From Flammeovirgaceae bacterium (GTDB lineage Bacteria > Bacteroidota > Bacteroidia > Cytophagales > Cyclobacteriaceae): 59,100 nt of DNA. This document shows, one piece after another, positions 26,593 to 35,522 of this stretch (the first letter of the stretch is position 1; each line of letters begins with the position of its first letter). The notes beneath the pieces were generated by a model. The model made no database searches. It had not been told where the DNA came from and saw only the letters and a list, made by a program, of their open reading frames with translations. Both the position numbers and the translations under genes were made by a program. The stretch spans positions 1-59,100 of the forward strand of contig JAJTEH010000014.1 in assembly GCA_021298355.1 (NCBI GenBank), given 5' to 3'.

Positions 26593-26740
26593 CAATAGCA
26601 AAAAAGAATTTGATTGTGTTGAACTAATGAGAGAGGTAAAGGCCAAAGTATCTAAAGAAACTGAAGGATTAAACTATTTAGATTTAAAAAAATTTATCTC
26701 ATCTAAATTAAAAAAAAGGAAACTGAAATTAGCAGATTAA
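26582..26740 (+). CDS. Small putative antitoxin of the PIN toxin, 52 aa
   Basis: ATG at 26582 inside the last codons of the PIN gene opens a 52-residue frame. The product starts MKSNNSKKEFDCVELMREVKA (split for reading) and has a basic tail LKKRKLKLAD. The motif FDCVE(M/L)+R, followed by a K-x-E-G-L region, is what I recall of short partners next to PIN proteins in Bacteroidota and Cyanobacteria. Overlap and length fit a type II antitoxin translated by coupling. queE starts 5 bases after its stop. Confidence 0.7.
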   Translation: MKSNNSKKEFDCVELMREVKAKVSKETEGLNYLDLKKFISSKLKKRKLKLAD

Positions 26741-26744
26741 TTAC

Positions 26745-27368
26745 ATGAACACAAAAATTTCCATATCCAACAAAGAGCTTCCTTTAATGGAAGACTTCTA
26801 CACCATACAAGGTGAAGGTTTTTACCAAGGCCATGCTGCGTATTTTATAAGGCTTGGTGGTTGCGATGTGGGTTGCGTATGGTGCGATGTTAAAGAATCG
26901 TGGGATGCAGAACAACATCCGCTCGTGCATGTAGAAATCGTGGCAGCACGCGCAGCAGCCAGCGGAAGTAAGTTAGCAGTAGTAACAGGCGGAGAACCCG
27001 TGATGTTCGAGTTATCTGCTTTAACGAAAGCACTACAAGAACACGGTTTAAAAACCAATATTGAAACTTCAGGTGCGTATCCGTTAACGGGTGAGTGGAA
27101 TTGGGTTTGTTTATCGCCAAAGAAATTTAAAGCTCCGGTTTTTTCTATTTATGAAAAAGCGAACGAGTTGAAGGTAATCATATACAACAAAAGTGATTTT
27201 GCCTGGGCCGAAGAACATGCAGCCAGAGTGAAAAGTACATGTCAGTTGTTTTTGCAGCCCGAATGGTCTAAAGAAAAAGAAATGTTGCCGCTTATTATAG
27301 ATTATGTAAAGAATAATCCAAAGTGGCAAGTTTCTTTACAAGTTCATAAATACATGAACATCCCTTAA
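26745..27368 (+). CDS. queE: 7-carboxy-7-deazaguanine synthase (radical SAM)
   Basis: QueE converts 6-carboxy-tetrahydropterin to 7-carboxy-7-deazaguanine on the way to queuosine. The 207-residue protein has the N-terminal YTIQGEGFYQGHAAYFIRLGGC (split), the radical SAM cluster CDVGCVWC (CX3CX2C, as in QueE), VVTGGEP, TNIETSGAYPL and LSPKKFKAP, and ends QVHKYMNIP. Its position among pteridine/folate genes is logical because both pathways begin from GTP. pabB starts three bases after its stop. Confidence 0.95.
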   Translation: MNTKISISNKELPLMEDFYTIQGEGFYQGHAAYFIRLGGCDVGCVWCDVKESWDAEQHPLVHVEIVAARAAASGSKLAVVTGGEPVMFELSALTKALQEHGLKTNIETSGAYPLTGEWNWVCLSPKKFKAPVFSIYEKANELKVIIYNKSDFAWAEEHAARVKSTCQLFLQPEWSKEKEMLPLIIDYVKNNPKWQVSLQVHKYMNIP

Positions 27369-27371
27369 TCG

Positions 27372-28352
27372 ATGAAAGATTTTTTATCAAAAAAATTTAT
27401 CAATCAGTTAAATACATGGGGTGAGCAACGTACACCCTTTTTTTTTATCATCGATTTCGAAGGAGAAAAACCACAAGCCTGGGAATTAAATCAACTTCCA
27501 TCCTTCATTCATTTTCATTTTCCTGATTTATCGAATAAGAAAGAAGAAATAAACAGTTTACCTTTTCCTATTATACTAAAAAAACATCCTGAAACTTTTT
27601 CTACTTTTTTACCTAAGTTTAATCATGTAAAAAAGCACCTGGATTATGGCGATTCTTTTCTCACGAATTTATCTATTCAAACGCCAATAGAAATCAACAC
27701 TACACTATCAGCATTATATCCATCTGTTAAAGCTCCATACAAACTTGTGTGGGAAGACGAGTTTTTGGTTTTCTCTCCGGAGAGTTTTGTTCAAATTGAA
27801 AATAGTGTTATTAAAACCTTTCCTATGAAAGGAACAATTGATGCGAACATAGAAAACGCAGCGCTAAAAATTTTAAGCGATAAAAAAGAATTAGCAGAAC
27901 ATGTAACCATTGTTGATTTATTGAGAAACGATTTAAGTCAAGTGGCAAAAGATGTAACAGTAAAACGATTTCGGTACATAGAAAAAATAAAAAGCATAGA
28001 TAAAGAGTTGTTGCAGGTAAGTTCAGAAATAAGTGGAGAAATTCTTCCGGCCTTTCAAAATCAGTTTGGTAGTATTTTAAATGTATTGTTGCCGGCAGGT
28101 TCGGTAAGTGGCGCGCCAAAAAATAAAACATGCGAAGTAATACAACAAGCCGAGCAGATGAAACGTAACTATTATACAGGCGTAGCCGGCTATTTTGATG
28201 GCACGACTTTAGATAGTTGTGTATTGATACGATTTATTGAAAAAGTAAAAAATCAATACTTTTACAGAAGTGGAGCCGGCATAACCACACAAAGCAAAAG
28301 TGAAGCAGAGTTTAAGGAGTTAATCGATAAAATATATGTCCCTGTTGTTTGA
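27372..28352 (+). CDS. pabB: Aminodeoxychorismate synthase component I
   Basis: It converts chorismate plus ammonia to 4-amino-4-deoxychorismate for p-aminobenzoate and folate. The 326-residue chorismate-binding domain shows GDSFLTNLSIQTPIE, FSPESFVQIE, TFPMKGTID and LPAGSVSGAPKNKT. The lysine in PMKGT is the PabB-type residue (anthranilate synthases have A in PIAGT), so PabB is favoured over TrpE. The long N-terminal domain of E. coli PabB is absent or reduced, as is common here. The next gene overlaps it by 17 bases. Confidence 0.92.
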   Translation: MKDFLSKKFINQLNTWGEQRTPFFFIIDFEGEKPQAWELNQLPSFIHFHFPDLSNKKEEINSLPFPIILKKHPETFSTFLPKFNHVKKHLDYGDSFLTNLSIQTPIEINTTLSALYPSVKAPYKLVWEDEFLVFSPESFVQIENSVIKTFPMKGTIDANIENAALKILSDKKELAEHVTIVDLLRNDLSQVAKDVTVKRFRYIEKIKSIDKELLQVSSEISGEILPAFQNQFGSILNVLLPAGSVSGAPKNKTCEVIQQAEQMKRNYYTGVAGYFDGTTLDSCVLIRFIEKVKNQYFYRSGAGITTQSKSEAEFKELIDKIYVPVV

Positions 28353-28932
28353 AAGCATAAAAATAGAAGATGGCAAGTGGCATAATTTATTTTACCACGA
28401 GCAGCGTATGCGAAGAAGCTGGCGCATGCTGTGGGGTGAAGAATTTGAATTTGATTTAGAGGAATCGTTAAAGCATCTGCCCATTCCAACATCAGGAATT
28501 CATAAATGCAAAATAATCTACGATGAAAAGATAAGAGAAATTGAATGGGCAGAATATAAAATCAAACCGATTCAAACGTTAAAATTAGTAGAGCACAACC
28601 GAATCGATTACAGTTGTAAGTTCGTTGACAGAACATTGCTGAATGATTTGTTCGAAAAAAGAGAAAAAGCAGATGATGTGCTTATTGTTAAACAAGATAG
28701 GGTAACAGATACAAGTTATGCAAACATCATATTGCTAAAAAACAACAAGTGGTTTACACCATACCAACCTTTATTAAAAGGAACCATGCGGCAAAATTTA
28801 GTAGATAGAAACCAAATTATCGAAGAAGAAATTTCAGTTGATGACTTACGGAGTTTCGAGAAAGTAAAACTGATAAATGCCATGCTGGGAACAACTGGCC
28901 CTGAAATAGATATTCGAAATATTATTGATTAA
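28336..28932 (+). CDS. pabC: Aminodeoxychorismate lyase-like class IV aminotransferase
   Basis: A 198-residue PLP fold-type IV protein, shorter than usual for PabC (about 270). N-terminal LFESIKIEDGKWHNLFYHEQRMRRS matches the class entrance (split for reading). The PLP lysine is probably in DYSCKFVDR, and VTDTSYANIILL replaces the usual E-T/S-x-x-N-I motif. It would release pyruvate from aminodeoxychorismate to give p-aminobenzoate. The 17-base overlap with pabB supports this. The OmpA-like gene starts two bases after its stop. Confidence 0.85.
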   Translation: MSLLFESIKIEDGKWHNLFYHEQRMRRSWRMLWGEEFEFDLEESLKHLPIPTSGIHKCKIIYDEKIREIEWAEYKIKPIQTLKLVEHNRIDYSCKFVDRTLLNDLFEKREKADDVLIVKQDRVTDTSYANIILLKNNKWFTPYQPLLKGTMRQNLVDRNQIIEEEISVDDLRSFEKVKLINAMLGTTGPEIDIRNIID

Positions 28933-28934
28933 CA

Positions 28935-30863
28935 ATGTATAAACATTTACTTCTATATAGTATACTTTTTTGTTCTTTAAATTGTTTAGCTCAAACGGGT
29001 TTGTCAACTCAAAATAAAAAAGCGATTGCATTATATACAGAAGCAGATAACTACCGGGTAAGAAGACAATTTAATGAAGCCGAAAGTTTATTGGTAGATG
29101 CTATAAAAAAAGATGATCAATTTATTGAAGCCTACCTTCGCTTAGGTTTGGTTTATAAAGCTCAAAAATTATATAACCAAGCGTTAACCACATTCGATAA
29201 AGGATGCTCTCTAACAAACGATCCTAAAAAGTTAAAAGCCTTTTGGTTCGAAATTGGTGAATGTTTTTTTCTGATGGGCGAGTATCAGAAAGCCGAACTA
29301 CCTCTTCAACAATTTAAGCAAAACGAAATTGCCACAATTTCTAATAAACAAAAACTTGAATCTGCACAACGCATGTTAAACAGCGTTACTTTTTATAATG
29401 ATCAGAAACAGAAAACACAAGGGTACAAAACCGAGCCATTGAGCGATACAGTAAACCAATTTCCATTGCAATATTTTCCTGTACTAACGGCAGATGGTTC
29501 GCAACTGATTTTTACCAGAAGAAAAGGTAATCAAGATACAGATGATGAAGACATCATGATTTGCGATTGGCAAAACAACCGTTGGTCAGTACCAAAATCT
29601 ATCTCACCTAACATTAACTCTAAACTTAATGAAGGAACCTGCACAGTAACAGCAGATGGCAGAACTATAATTTTTACATCTTGTGTTGGAAGGCAAGGGT
29701 GGGGAAGCTGCGACTTATACGAGAGCGTTAAAAAAGGAGAAGAATGGTCGCTGCCCAGAAATTTAGGCCAGCGTGTTAATTCGCCCGATTGGGAATCTCA
29801 ACCTGCATTGTCTGCCGATGGTAGAGTTTTGTTCTTTGTGTCAGACAGGCGAGGAGGATTAGGAAGAAGAGACATTTGGTACAGTACAAAACTTTCGAAT
29901 GGAGAATGGAGCAAGGCAAAAAATGCAGGCAAAGAAATTAATTCTGTTTATGATGAGATTTCACCATTTCTGCATGTAAATGGCAATACGTTGTTTTATG
30001 CAACCAACGGCTTACCAGGTTTAGGAGGCTATGATATATTCAGAACGGTGAAAGATTCTGCAGGTAATTGGCAAAAGCCGGTAAATCTGGGAATGCCCAT
30101 CAACAACCACGAAGATCAGTACGCATTGTTTGTTGCTACCGATGGAGTAACTACCTATTATTCGCATGAAGAAACTGAACAGGGAGGCAGAAGCAAAAGC
30201 TTGATTTATCGAACAGTACTTCCTGCCGAAGCTACCTTGGCAGTAAAACCATTGCTGGTTAAAGGCTTTGTTCGCGATGCGACCAGCCATGAGCCGCTTA
30301 AAAGCACCATAGAGGTAATCTCGATTGAAAAAGATAGTTTAATAAGCCAAACTTTTAGCGACACAGTGAATGGAAAGTATGTATTGATTTTACCCGAGAA
30401 GAAACAATACGCCTTGATAGCCCGGTGCCCTGGCTACATGCTTAAGAGCATACACGTAACAAATCAGGAAATCGAAAACTTAGAAGGTAAAGTCTTTAAC
30501 TTTTATCTGGAGAAAATAGAAAAAGGTAAAACAGCCACATTAAACAATATCTTTTTTGATTTTAACAGTGCCAAACTCAAACCCGAGAGTAAATCTGAAC
30601 TAGAAAAGGTTAGGTTGTGGCTGCAAGAAAACCCAAACGTAAAAATTGAAATTGCGGGCCATACCGACAATATAGGTAGTTCCGAATATAATTTGGAATT
30701 ATCGCGTAAACGGGCAGAGTCAGTAAAAATCTACTTAATTAATAGACAAATACCCGAATATCGTTTGGTTTCCAAAGGTTATGGGGCATCGCAACCGATT
30801 GCGCCAAATTCTACACCCGAAGGTCAAAAAACTAATAGAAGGATAGAATTCAGAATTTTATAG
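28935..30863 (+). CDS. OmpA-family outer-membrane protein with TPR and PD40 repeats
   Basis: A 642-residue exported protein (signal peptide ending LNCLAQ). Domain order: TPR region (about 25-150), WD40-like PD40 beta-propeller (about 160-420; repeated patterns such as FPVLTADGSQLIFT, GTCTVTADGRTIIFTS, QPALSADGRVLFFVSD and ISPFLHVNGNTLFYAT), a carboxypeptidase-regulatory-like fold (435-525) and a C-terminal OmpA domain that binds peptidoglycan (NIFFDFNSAKLKPES, GHTDNIGSSEYNLELSRKRAESV, NRRIEFRIL). Proteins of this layout, such as PorE, serve the type IX secretion system or anchor the envelope. Orthology to PorE is not shown. Confidence 0.88.
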   Translation: MYKHLLLYSILFCSLNCLAQTGLSTQNKKAIALYTEADNYRVRRQFNEAESLLVDAIKKDDQFIEAYLRLGLVYKAQKLYNQALTTFDKGCSLTNDPKKLKAFWFEIGECFFLMGEYQKAELPLQQFKQNEIATISNKQKLESAQRMLNSVTFYNDQKQKTQGYKTEPLSDTVNQFPLQYFPVLTADGSQLIFTRRKGNQDTDDEDIMICDWQNNRWSVPKSISPNINSKLNEGTCTVTADGRTIIFTSCVGRQGWGSCDLYESVKKGEEWSLPRNLGQRVNSPDWESQPALSADGRVLFFVSDRRGGLGRRDIWYSTKLSNGEWSKAKNAGKEINSVYDEISPFLHVNGNTLFYATNGLPGLGGYDIFRTVKDSAGNWQKPVNLGMPINNHEDQYALFVATDGVTTYYSHEETEQGGRSKSLIYRTVLPAEATLAVKPLLVKGFVRDATSHEPLKSTIEVISIEKDSLISQTFSDTVNGKYVLILPEKKQYALIARCPGYMLKSIHVTNQEIENLEGKVFNFYLEKIEKGKTATLNNIFFDFNSAKLKPESKSELEKVRLWLQENPNVKIEIAGHTDNIGSSEYNLELSRKRAESVKIYLINRQIPEYRLVSKGYGASQPIAPNSTPEGQKTNRRIEFRIL

Positions 30864-30940
30864 GTCAAAATAGACCTACCGTTTACAAAAAATACTTCAA
30901 AAAGTTGTATTTATATCTTTTAAAGCTCATTCATTTAGTT

Positions 30941-30948
30941 TATGTTTG
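30941..30948 (+). promoter_or_regulatory. -7 box upstream of susC-1
   Basis: TATGTTTG, an exact TAnnTTTG match, ends 26 bases before the SusC start codon. A small hairpin TAGGTC/GACCTA (30861-30878) without T-run lies between the OmpA-like stop and this promoter. Confidence 0.45.
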
Positions 30949-30974
30949 ACCGTTAAACTATAAACTTAAAATCT

Positions 30975-33900
30975 ATGAGGAGAATTTTACTAATGGCTTT
31001 AGCCGTACTCCTGGCCTTTAATTCATGGGCGCAGGAACGCACGGTTACTGGTCGGGTTACTTCTGCGGAGGACGGAAGCGCGCTTCCGGGTGTGAACGTG
31101 GTACTTAAAGGAACCACAACGGGTACCGTTACCGATGTAGAAGGTAACTACAAAATCAGTGTACCAAGCGATGGCGGTACGCTTGTGTTCTCGTTTATCG
31201 GTCTTACAACAACCGAAATCGGAATTGGAAGCAGATCTGTTGTTGACATACAATTAGCTGCTGACGTAACACAACTTTCAGAAGTTGTTGTAACGGGTTA
31301 TGGTATTCAGGACAAAAGAACTTTAACTGGCTCAGTTGCCTCTGTAAAGGGAGATGTTTTCAAAAATCTTCCGGTACAATCTGTTGACCGTGGTATCCAA
31401 GGTCGTTTAGCGGGTGTACAAATTGCAGCTGCTTCAGGTGCTCCGGGTGGTGCACTTAACGTGCGCGTACGCGGTATTGGTTCAGTTAATGGTTCAAACG
31501 ATCCATTATGGATTGTTGACGGTGTTCAGTTGACTCGTTTTGGTCAATCTACACAAGGATCTTCTAACCCATTAGCGTCTATCAACCCTAATGATATCGA
31601 AAATGTTGAAGTTCTCAAAGATGCTTCGACTGCGGCAATTTACGGAGCTCAGGCAGCTAATGGCGTTATAGTTGTTACAACTAAAAAAGGTAAAAAAGGA
31701 AAATCAAACCTCGAAGTAAGTGTACAAACCGGGGCTGTTCAGCCTTTGAACTTATACGATATGATGAACGGCCAGCAGTTTGCTGAAATAAAAGCTGAGG
31801 CCTATCAAAATGCAGGTTTACCGCTTACAGGTCCAACAGGAGCCTTCACTGTATTTGGCGATCCTAATGACGGAAACTTAACTAATTTCGATTGGGTAGA
31901 TGCAATCTTTCGTACAGGTCGTTTAAATACGTATGACATCTCTCTTTCTGGTGGCGATGAGAAGACGAGCTTCCTAATGTCTTTGTCTTACCAAAAGCAG
32001 GAAGGTCAAATCATCATGAACGACTGGCAACGTGGAACTGCGCGCTTGAATTTAACACACAAGCCAACCAAAAAGCTTACTATGGGAGCAAACCTATCAA
32101 TTGCTTACCAGCGTACATTTGGTTCTATTGCCAATGGTAACTTTGTAAACAGCCCATTCGTGGCCGCATTTAGCGCTCAACCAACATCAGGGGCATTCCT
32201 TTCTGACGGAAAAAATTATGCTCCTTATCCTAATTCAGGATCTGGACACTTGTTTAGCTATAACATTTTACAAGGTGTAAATGAAGAAGTACGTTTAGGT
32301 AGAACTCCTCAAACTGTATCGTCTTTCAACATCGACTATGAAATTATCCCTGGTCTTAATATCCGTGGTTTAGCAGCTGTTGATGCTTCTTTCGGCACGG
32401 ACAATAACCAGCGTCCGGGTTCTATCCCGGTTTTTGCTGGCGGTCAGATGTCTGTAACAAGCAGAAGAACCATTGCTTATAATACCAACGCAGTGTTGTC
32501 TTATAACAAGAAGTTTGGTCAGATTCACTCCATTTCAGCATTAGGAGGTTTCGAATACCGTAAAGAGGAAAGAGGTGGTGTAACGGCATCACAGTTTACT
32601 TTCCCTAACGTTGCACTTCGTTTATTAACTTCTGGCGCAACAGCTCGTCCAGCAACTGAATTCTTCTTTGATAACGCCCGTCAGGGTTTCTTTGGTCAGG
32701 TTAAATATACTTTAAAAGACAGATATTCTGTTGATGCAACTCTACGTAGAGATGGTTCGTCACGTTTCGGTTCGTCTAACCAATACGGTACATTTTATGC
32801 GGCTGGTTTAGGTTATATCCTATCAGAAGAAAGCTTCATGAAATCGCTAACTTGGTTAGATAACTTAAAGGTTCGTGGTTCGTACGGTGTAGTAGGTAAC
32901 TCAGAAATTGCAGATTACGATTGGTTTACGGCATTTGGTAGCCCTGCTGCCGGATCAGCAGGTATTCCTGCAGGTGCTCAATATGCCGGTATCTCTATCC
33001 TGCGTTTGTTAACGCTTGGTAACGACCGTATCGGATGGGAAGAAGAAACTCAGGTAAATGCCGGTGTTGATTTCTCATTGTTTGGTGGCCGTTTATCAGG
33101 TTCTGTAGACTATTACAGAAATACTACAGGTAATCAGTTGTTTAATATCGACTTACCTACCGATTCAGGCGTAGGTTCTGTACGCGGTAACGTGGGCGAA
33201 GTGCTTAACACTGGTATAGAAGTCGAATTAAGCGGTGTGGTGTTAGACAGAAGTGGTTTCAAGTGGACCATGAATGGTAACATTGCTACGCTTAAAAACG
33301 AATTGCTCTCATTACCCAACAATGCAAGAAGGATTGGTAATACACTTATCGTAGGCGAACCAATTCAATTTTTGTATTTGTTCGATTTTGCCGGTATCAA
33401 CCCTGCTAACGGTAAGGCCATGATCAGAGATGCTAGCGGTAACTTAGCTTACCAAGGTTTAGAAGCTGATGCTGCAGTAAGAGGTTCTTTAATCCCTACC
33501 TATTTCGGTGGTTTATCTAACAACTTCTCATATAAAGGCATCAACCTTGAAGTGTTCTTCCAATTCCAAGGCGGTAACAAAGCCTTCAATTCAGACTTCT
33601 ACAACCTGTATGATGCTGGATCTGGAGCAGATAACCAATTGGTTAGCCAGCTAAACAGATGGCAACAACCTGGTGATATCACCAACGTACCTCGTTCTTT
33701 CCAAGGTGGTTCTATTGATGCACAAGACCAACAGTTCGGTACTTTTGGTTCAACTCAATTCATGTCTGATGCTTCATACCTACGCTTAAAGCAAGTAACA
33801 TTATCGTATAACTTGCCAATGAGCATTGTAAGCAAAGTACGTTTAAGCAAAATTAACGTGTTTGTTCAGGCACTTAATTTATGGACACTTACCAACTATG

Positions 33901-34010
33901 CAGGTATTGATCCAGAAGTGGTTACCAACAACCAGTCTACAGGTGTTTCTGGATTTGGTGTGTACCCTGTTGGCAGACAGATTATGGCAGGTTTAACCGT
34001 TGGGTTCTAA
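30975..34010 (+). CDS. SusC-type TonB-dependent outer-membrane transporter (pair 1)
   Basis: A 1011-residue TonB-linked transporter. It has a signal peptide (ending NSWAQ), a carboxypeptidase-regulatory-like domain (about 22-105, GRVTSAEDGSALPGVNVVLK), a short TonB-box-like EVVVTGYG (about 108), the plug (QGRLAGVQIAAASGAPGG, RVRGIGSV, GAQAANGVIVVTTKKG) and a 22-strand barrel ending in an aromatic strand (GLTVGF). It forms a pedal-bin complex with the SusD protein encoded next. Composition is fairly GC-rich with evenly used codons, fitting a resident, well-expressed gene. Substrate cannot be read; no glycosidase is linked. Confidence 0.96.
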   Translation: MRRILLMALAVLLAFNSWAQERTVTGRVTSAEDGSALPGVNVVLKGTTTGTVTDVEGNYKISVPSDGGTLVFSFIGLTTTEIGIGSRSVVDIQLAADVTQLSEVVVTGYGIQDKRTLTGSVASVKGDVFKNLPVQSVDRGIQGRLAGVQIAAASGAPGGALNVRVRGIGSVNGSNDPLWIVDGVQLTRFGQSTQGSSNPLASINPNDIENVEVLKDASTAAIYGAQAANGVIVVTTKKGKKGKSNLEVSVQTGAVQPLNLYDMMNGQQFAEIKAEAYQNAGLPLTGPTGAFTVFGDPNDGNLTNFDWVDAIFRTGRLNTYDISLSGGDEKTSFLMSLSYQKQEGQIIMNDWQRGTARLNLTHKPTKKLTMGANLSIAYQRTFGSIANGNFVNSPFVAAFSAQPTSGAFLSDGKNYAPYPNSGSGHLFSYNILQGVNEEVRLGRTPQTVSSFNIDYEIIPGLNIRGLAAVDASFGTDNNQRPGSIPVFAGGQMSVTSRRTIAYNTNAVLSYNKKFGQIHSISALGGFEYRKEERGGVTASQFTFPNVALRLLTSGATARPATEFFFDNARQGFFGQVKYTLKDRYSVDATLRRDGSSRFGSSNQYGTFYAAGLGYILSEESFMKSLTWLDNLKVRGSYGVVGNSEIADYDWFTAFGSPAAGSAGIPAGAQYAGISILRLLTLGNDRIGWEEETQVNAGVDFSLFGGRLSGSVDYYRNTTGNQLFNIDLPTDSGVGSVRGNVGEVLNTGIEVELSGVVLDRSGFKWTMNGNIATLKNELLSLPNNARRIGNTLIVGEPIQFLYLFDFAGINPANGKAMIRDASGNLAYQGLEADAAVRGSLIPTYFGGLSNNFSYKGINLEVFFQFQGGNKAFNSDFYNLYDAGSGADNQLVSQLNRWQQPGDITNVPRSFQGGSIDAQDQQFGTFGSTQFMSDASYLRLKQVTLSYNLPMSIVSKVRLSKINVFVQALNLWTLTNYAGIDPEVVTNNQSTGVSGFGVYPVGRQIMAGLTVGF

Positions 34011-34026
34011 AATTTATATAATTATT

Positions 34027-35511
34027 ATGAAGAAAATATTTTTAACCATACTTCTAGCCTCTGCTTTTTATTCATGCGATTTAGACACCGTGAATCAAGC
34101 AGCGCTATCACCTGCATTGGCATTAGATAATGCGGCAGGTGTGCAAAGCACCGTGCTAAGCGGTTACCGAAGAATGCACGAGTTCGCATTCTACGGACAA
34201 GAAGCTAACCTCCATGGCGATGCTTTTGCAGACAACATCGAAATCGTAAACAGAACAGGACGGTACGAGCAAGAGTGGATCAACGGTATCGGAGTTTTTG
34301 CTAACCGTTGGGCAGTATGTTACAGGGCCATACTAGATGCAAATTATGTATTGAAGTATTTACCTCTTTTAGATACAGTAAATACTCGTTTGGTTCCTAA
34401 AACTACACCTGCTACTGCAACTTCTTTCTGGGCCGATGATATTTTGGCACAATTAGAAGGAGAGGCTCGATTCATCCGTGCATTTGCTTACATGGAATTA
34501 CTCCGTGTTTATGCGTACGAGCCGGGTAGAGAAGTAAACGGTTTCAATTTAGGCGTTATCATCCGCGATACTCCTACCGAAACTGTATCAGATGCCGATT
34601 TCCGTACGCGCAGCACTAATTTAGAATGTTACGAATTCGTAGAAGACGATTTGTTGGCTGCTACTACCTTAATGAAAACGCCTGCTCAAATTGCGGCTGG
34701 TTCATGGCCTGCAGCGCTAGGTGCCTATAACACAACTTTCCGCGCTACAAGAGCTACAGCTCACGCTTTACTTGCACGCTTGTACTTGTATTGGGGTCGT
34801 TATGCCGATGCCGATACGCAAGCAACTACAGCATTAACTATTTTAGGCAATCCTCTTCCTGTTACTGCTGCAAACTTTGCCGGTTCTTGGAGTGCTACAG
34901 TTCACCCTGAGTCAATTTTCGAATTAGAAATTCGTCCGACTGACTGGTCAGGGGTATCAGGTCCTAACGATTCTATGCACTCAATCACACAAAACGCGTT
35001 GGGCGGTGCTCAATATGTAATGTGCGCAAGCGCAGAATTACTTGCAGCACACGAAGCTGGTGATGTTAGAAGAAACGTGTACGTTACCTCCGCTGCTACA
35101 TTAAGCAAGCCTCAGGTGCGTAAATGGCAAGGTGAGAAAGGTGCATTTGTAGAAAACGTTCCTGTTATTAGAAGATCTGAATTGTATTTGATACAGGCAG
35201 AATCTAGAGCAAGAACCAATAACGATGCTGGTGCTCAAACTGCTGTTAACACAATCAGAACCAACAGAGGTTTAGCCGCTACTACTTTAACTAGTAATGC
35301 TTTGATCGACCTAATTATGAACGAAAGAAGATTGGAATTTGCCTTCGAAGGTCACCGCTTCTTCGATCTAAAAAGATTAGGACGTGATATACCAAAAACC
35401 GTGGCATCTGGTGTAAACACGTTACCCTACACGGATTTCAGAATTTTACAACAAATTCCACCAGACCAGGTTGTACTTAACTCATTACTTGATCAAAACC
35501 CTGGCTATTAA
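34027..35511 (+). CDS. SusD/RagB-type surface lipoprotein (pair 1)
   Basis: A 494-residue nutrient-binding lid for the upstream SusC. The lipoprotein signal ends FYSC (lipid-bearing Cys16 or so) after MKKIFLTILLASA. SusD/RagB features include EGEARFIRAFAYMELLRVYA, ALLARLYLYWGRYADADTQA (TPR helices), RRSELYLIQAESRART and the C-terminal LIMNERRLEFAFEGHRFFDLKRLGRD (split), ending DQNPGY. The true start is ATG 34027; the frame is open 27 bases further up into the end of SusC. Confidence 0.95.
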   Translation: MKKIFLTILLASAFYSCDLDTVNQAALSPALALDNAAGVQSTVLSGYRRMHEFAFYGQEANLHGDAFADNIEIVNRTGRYEQEWINGIGVFANRWAVCYRAILDANYVLKYLPLLDTVNTRLVPKTTPATATSFWADDILAQLEGEARFIRAFAYMELLRVYAYEPGREVNGFNLGVIIRDTPTETVSDADFRTRSTNLECYEFVEDDLLAATTLMKTPAQIAAGSWPAALGAYNTTFRATRATAHALLARLYLYWGRYADADTQATTALTILGNPLPVTAANFAGSWSATVHPESIFELEIRPTDWSGVSGPNDSMHSITQNALGGAQYVMCASAELLAAHEAGDVRRNVYVTSAATLSKPQVRKWQGEKGAFVENVPVIRRSELYLIQAESRARTNNDAGAQTAVNTIRTNRGLAATTLTSNALIDLIMNERRLEFAFEGHRFFDLKRLGRDIPKTVASGVNTLPYTDFRILQQIPPDQVVLNSLLDQNPGY

Positions 35512-35522
35512 CCGAAATTGTT

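Noticed and set aside
27372-28352. Anthranilate synthase (trpE)
   Set aside because: The PMKGT lysine, the adjacent PabC-like gene and lack of trp genes favour PabB.
30861-30878. Terminator after the OmpA-like gene
   Set aside because: TAGGTC/GACCTA is only six pairs and lacks a T-run.
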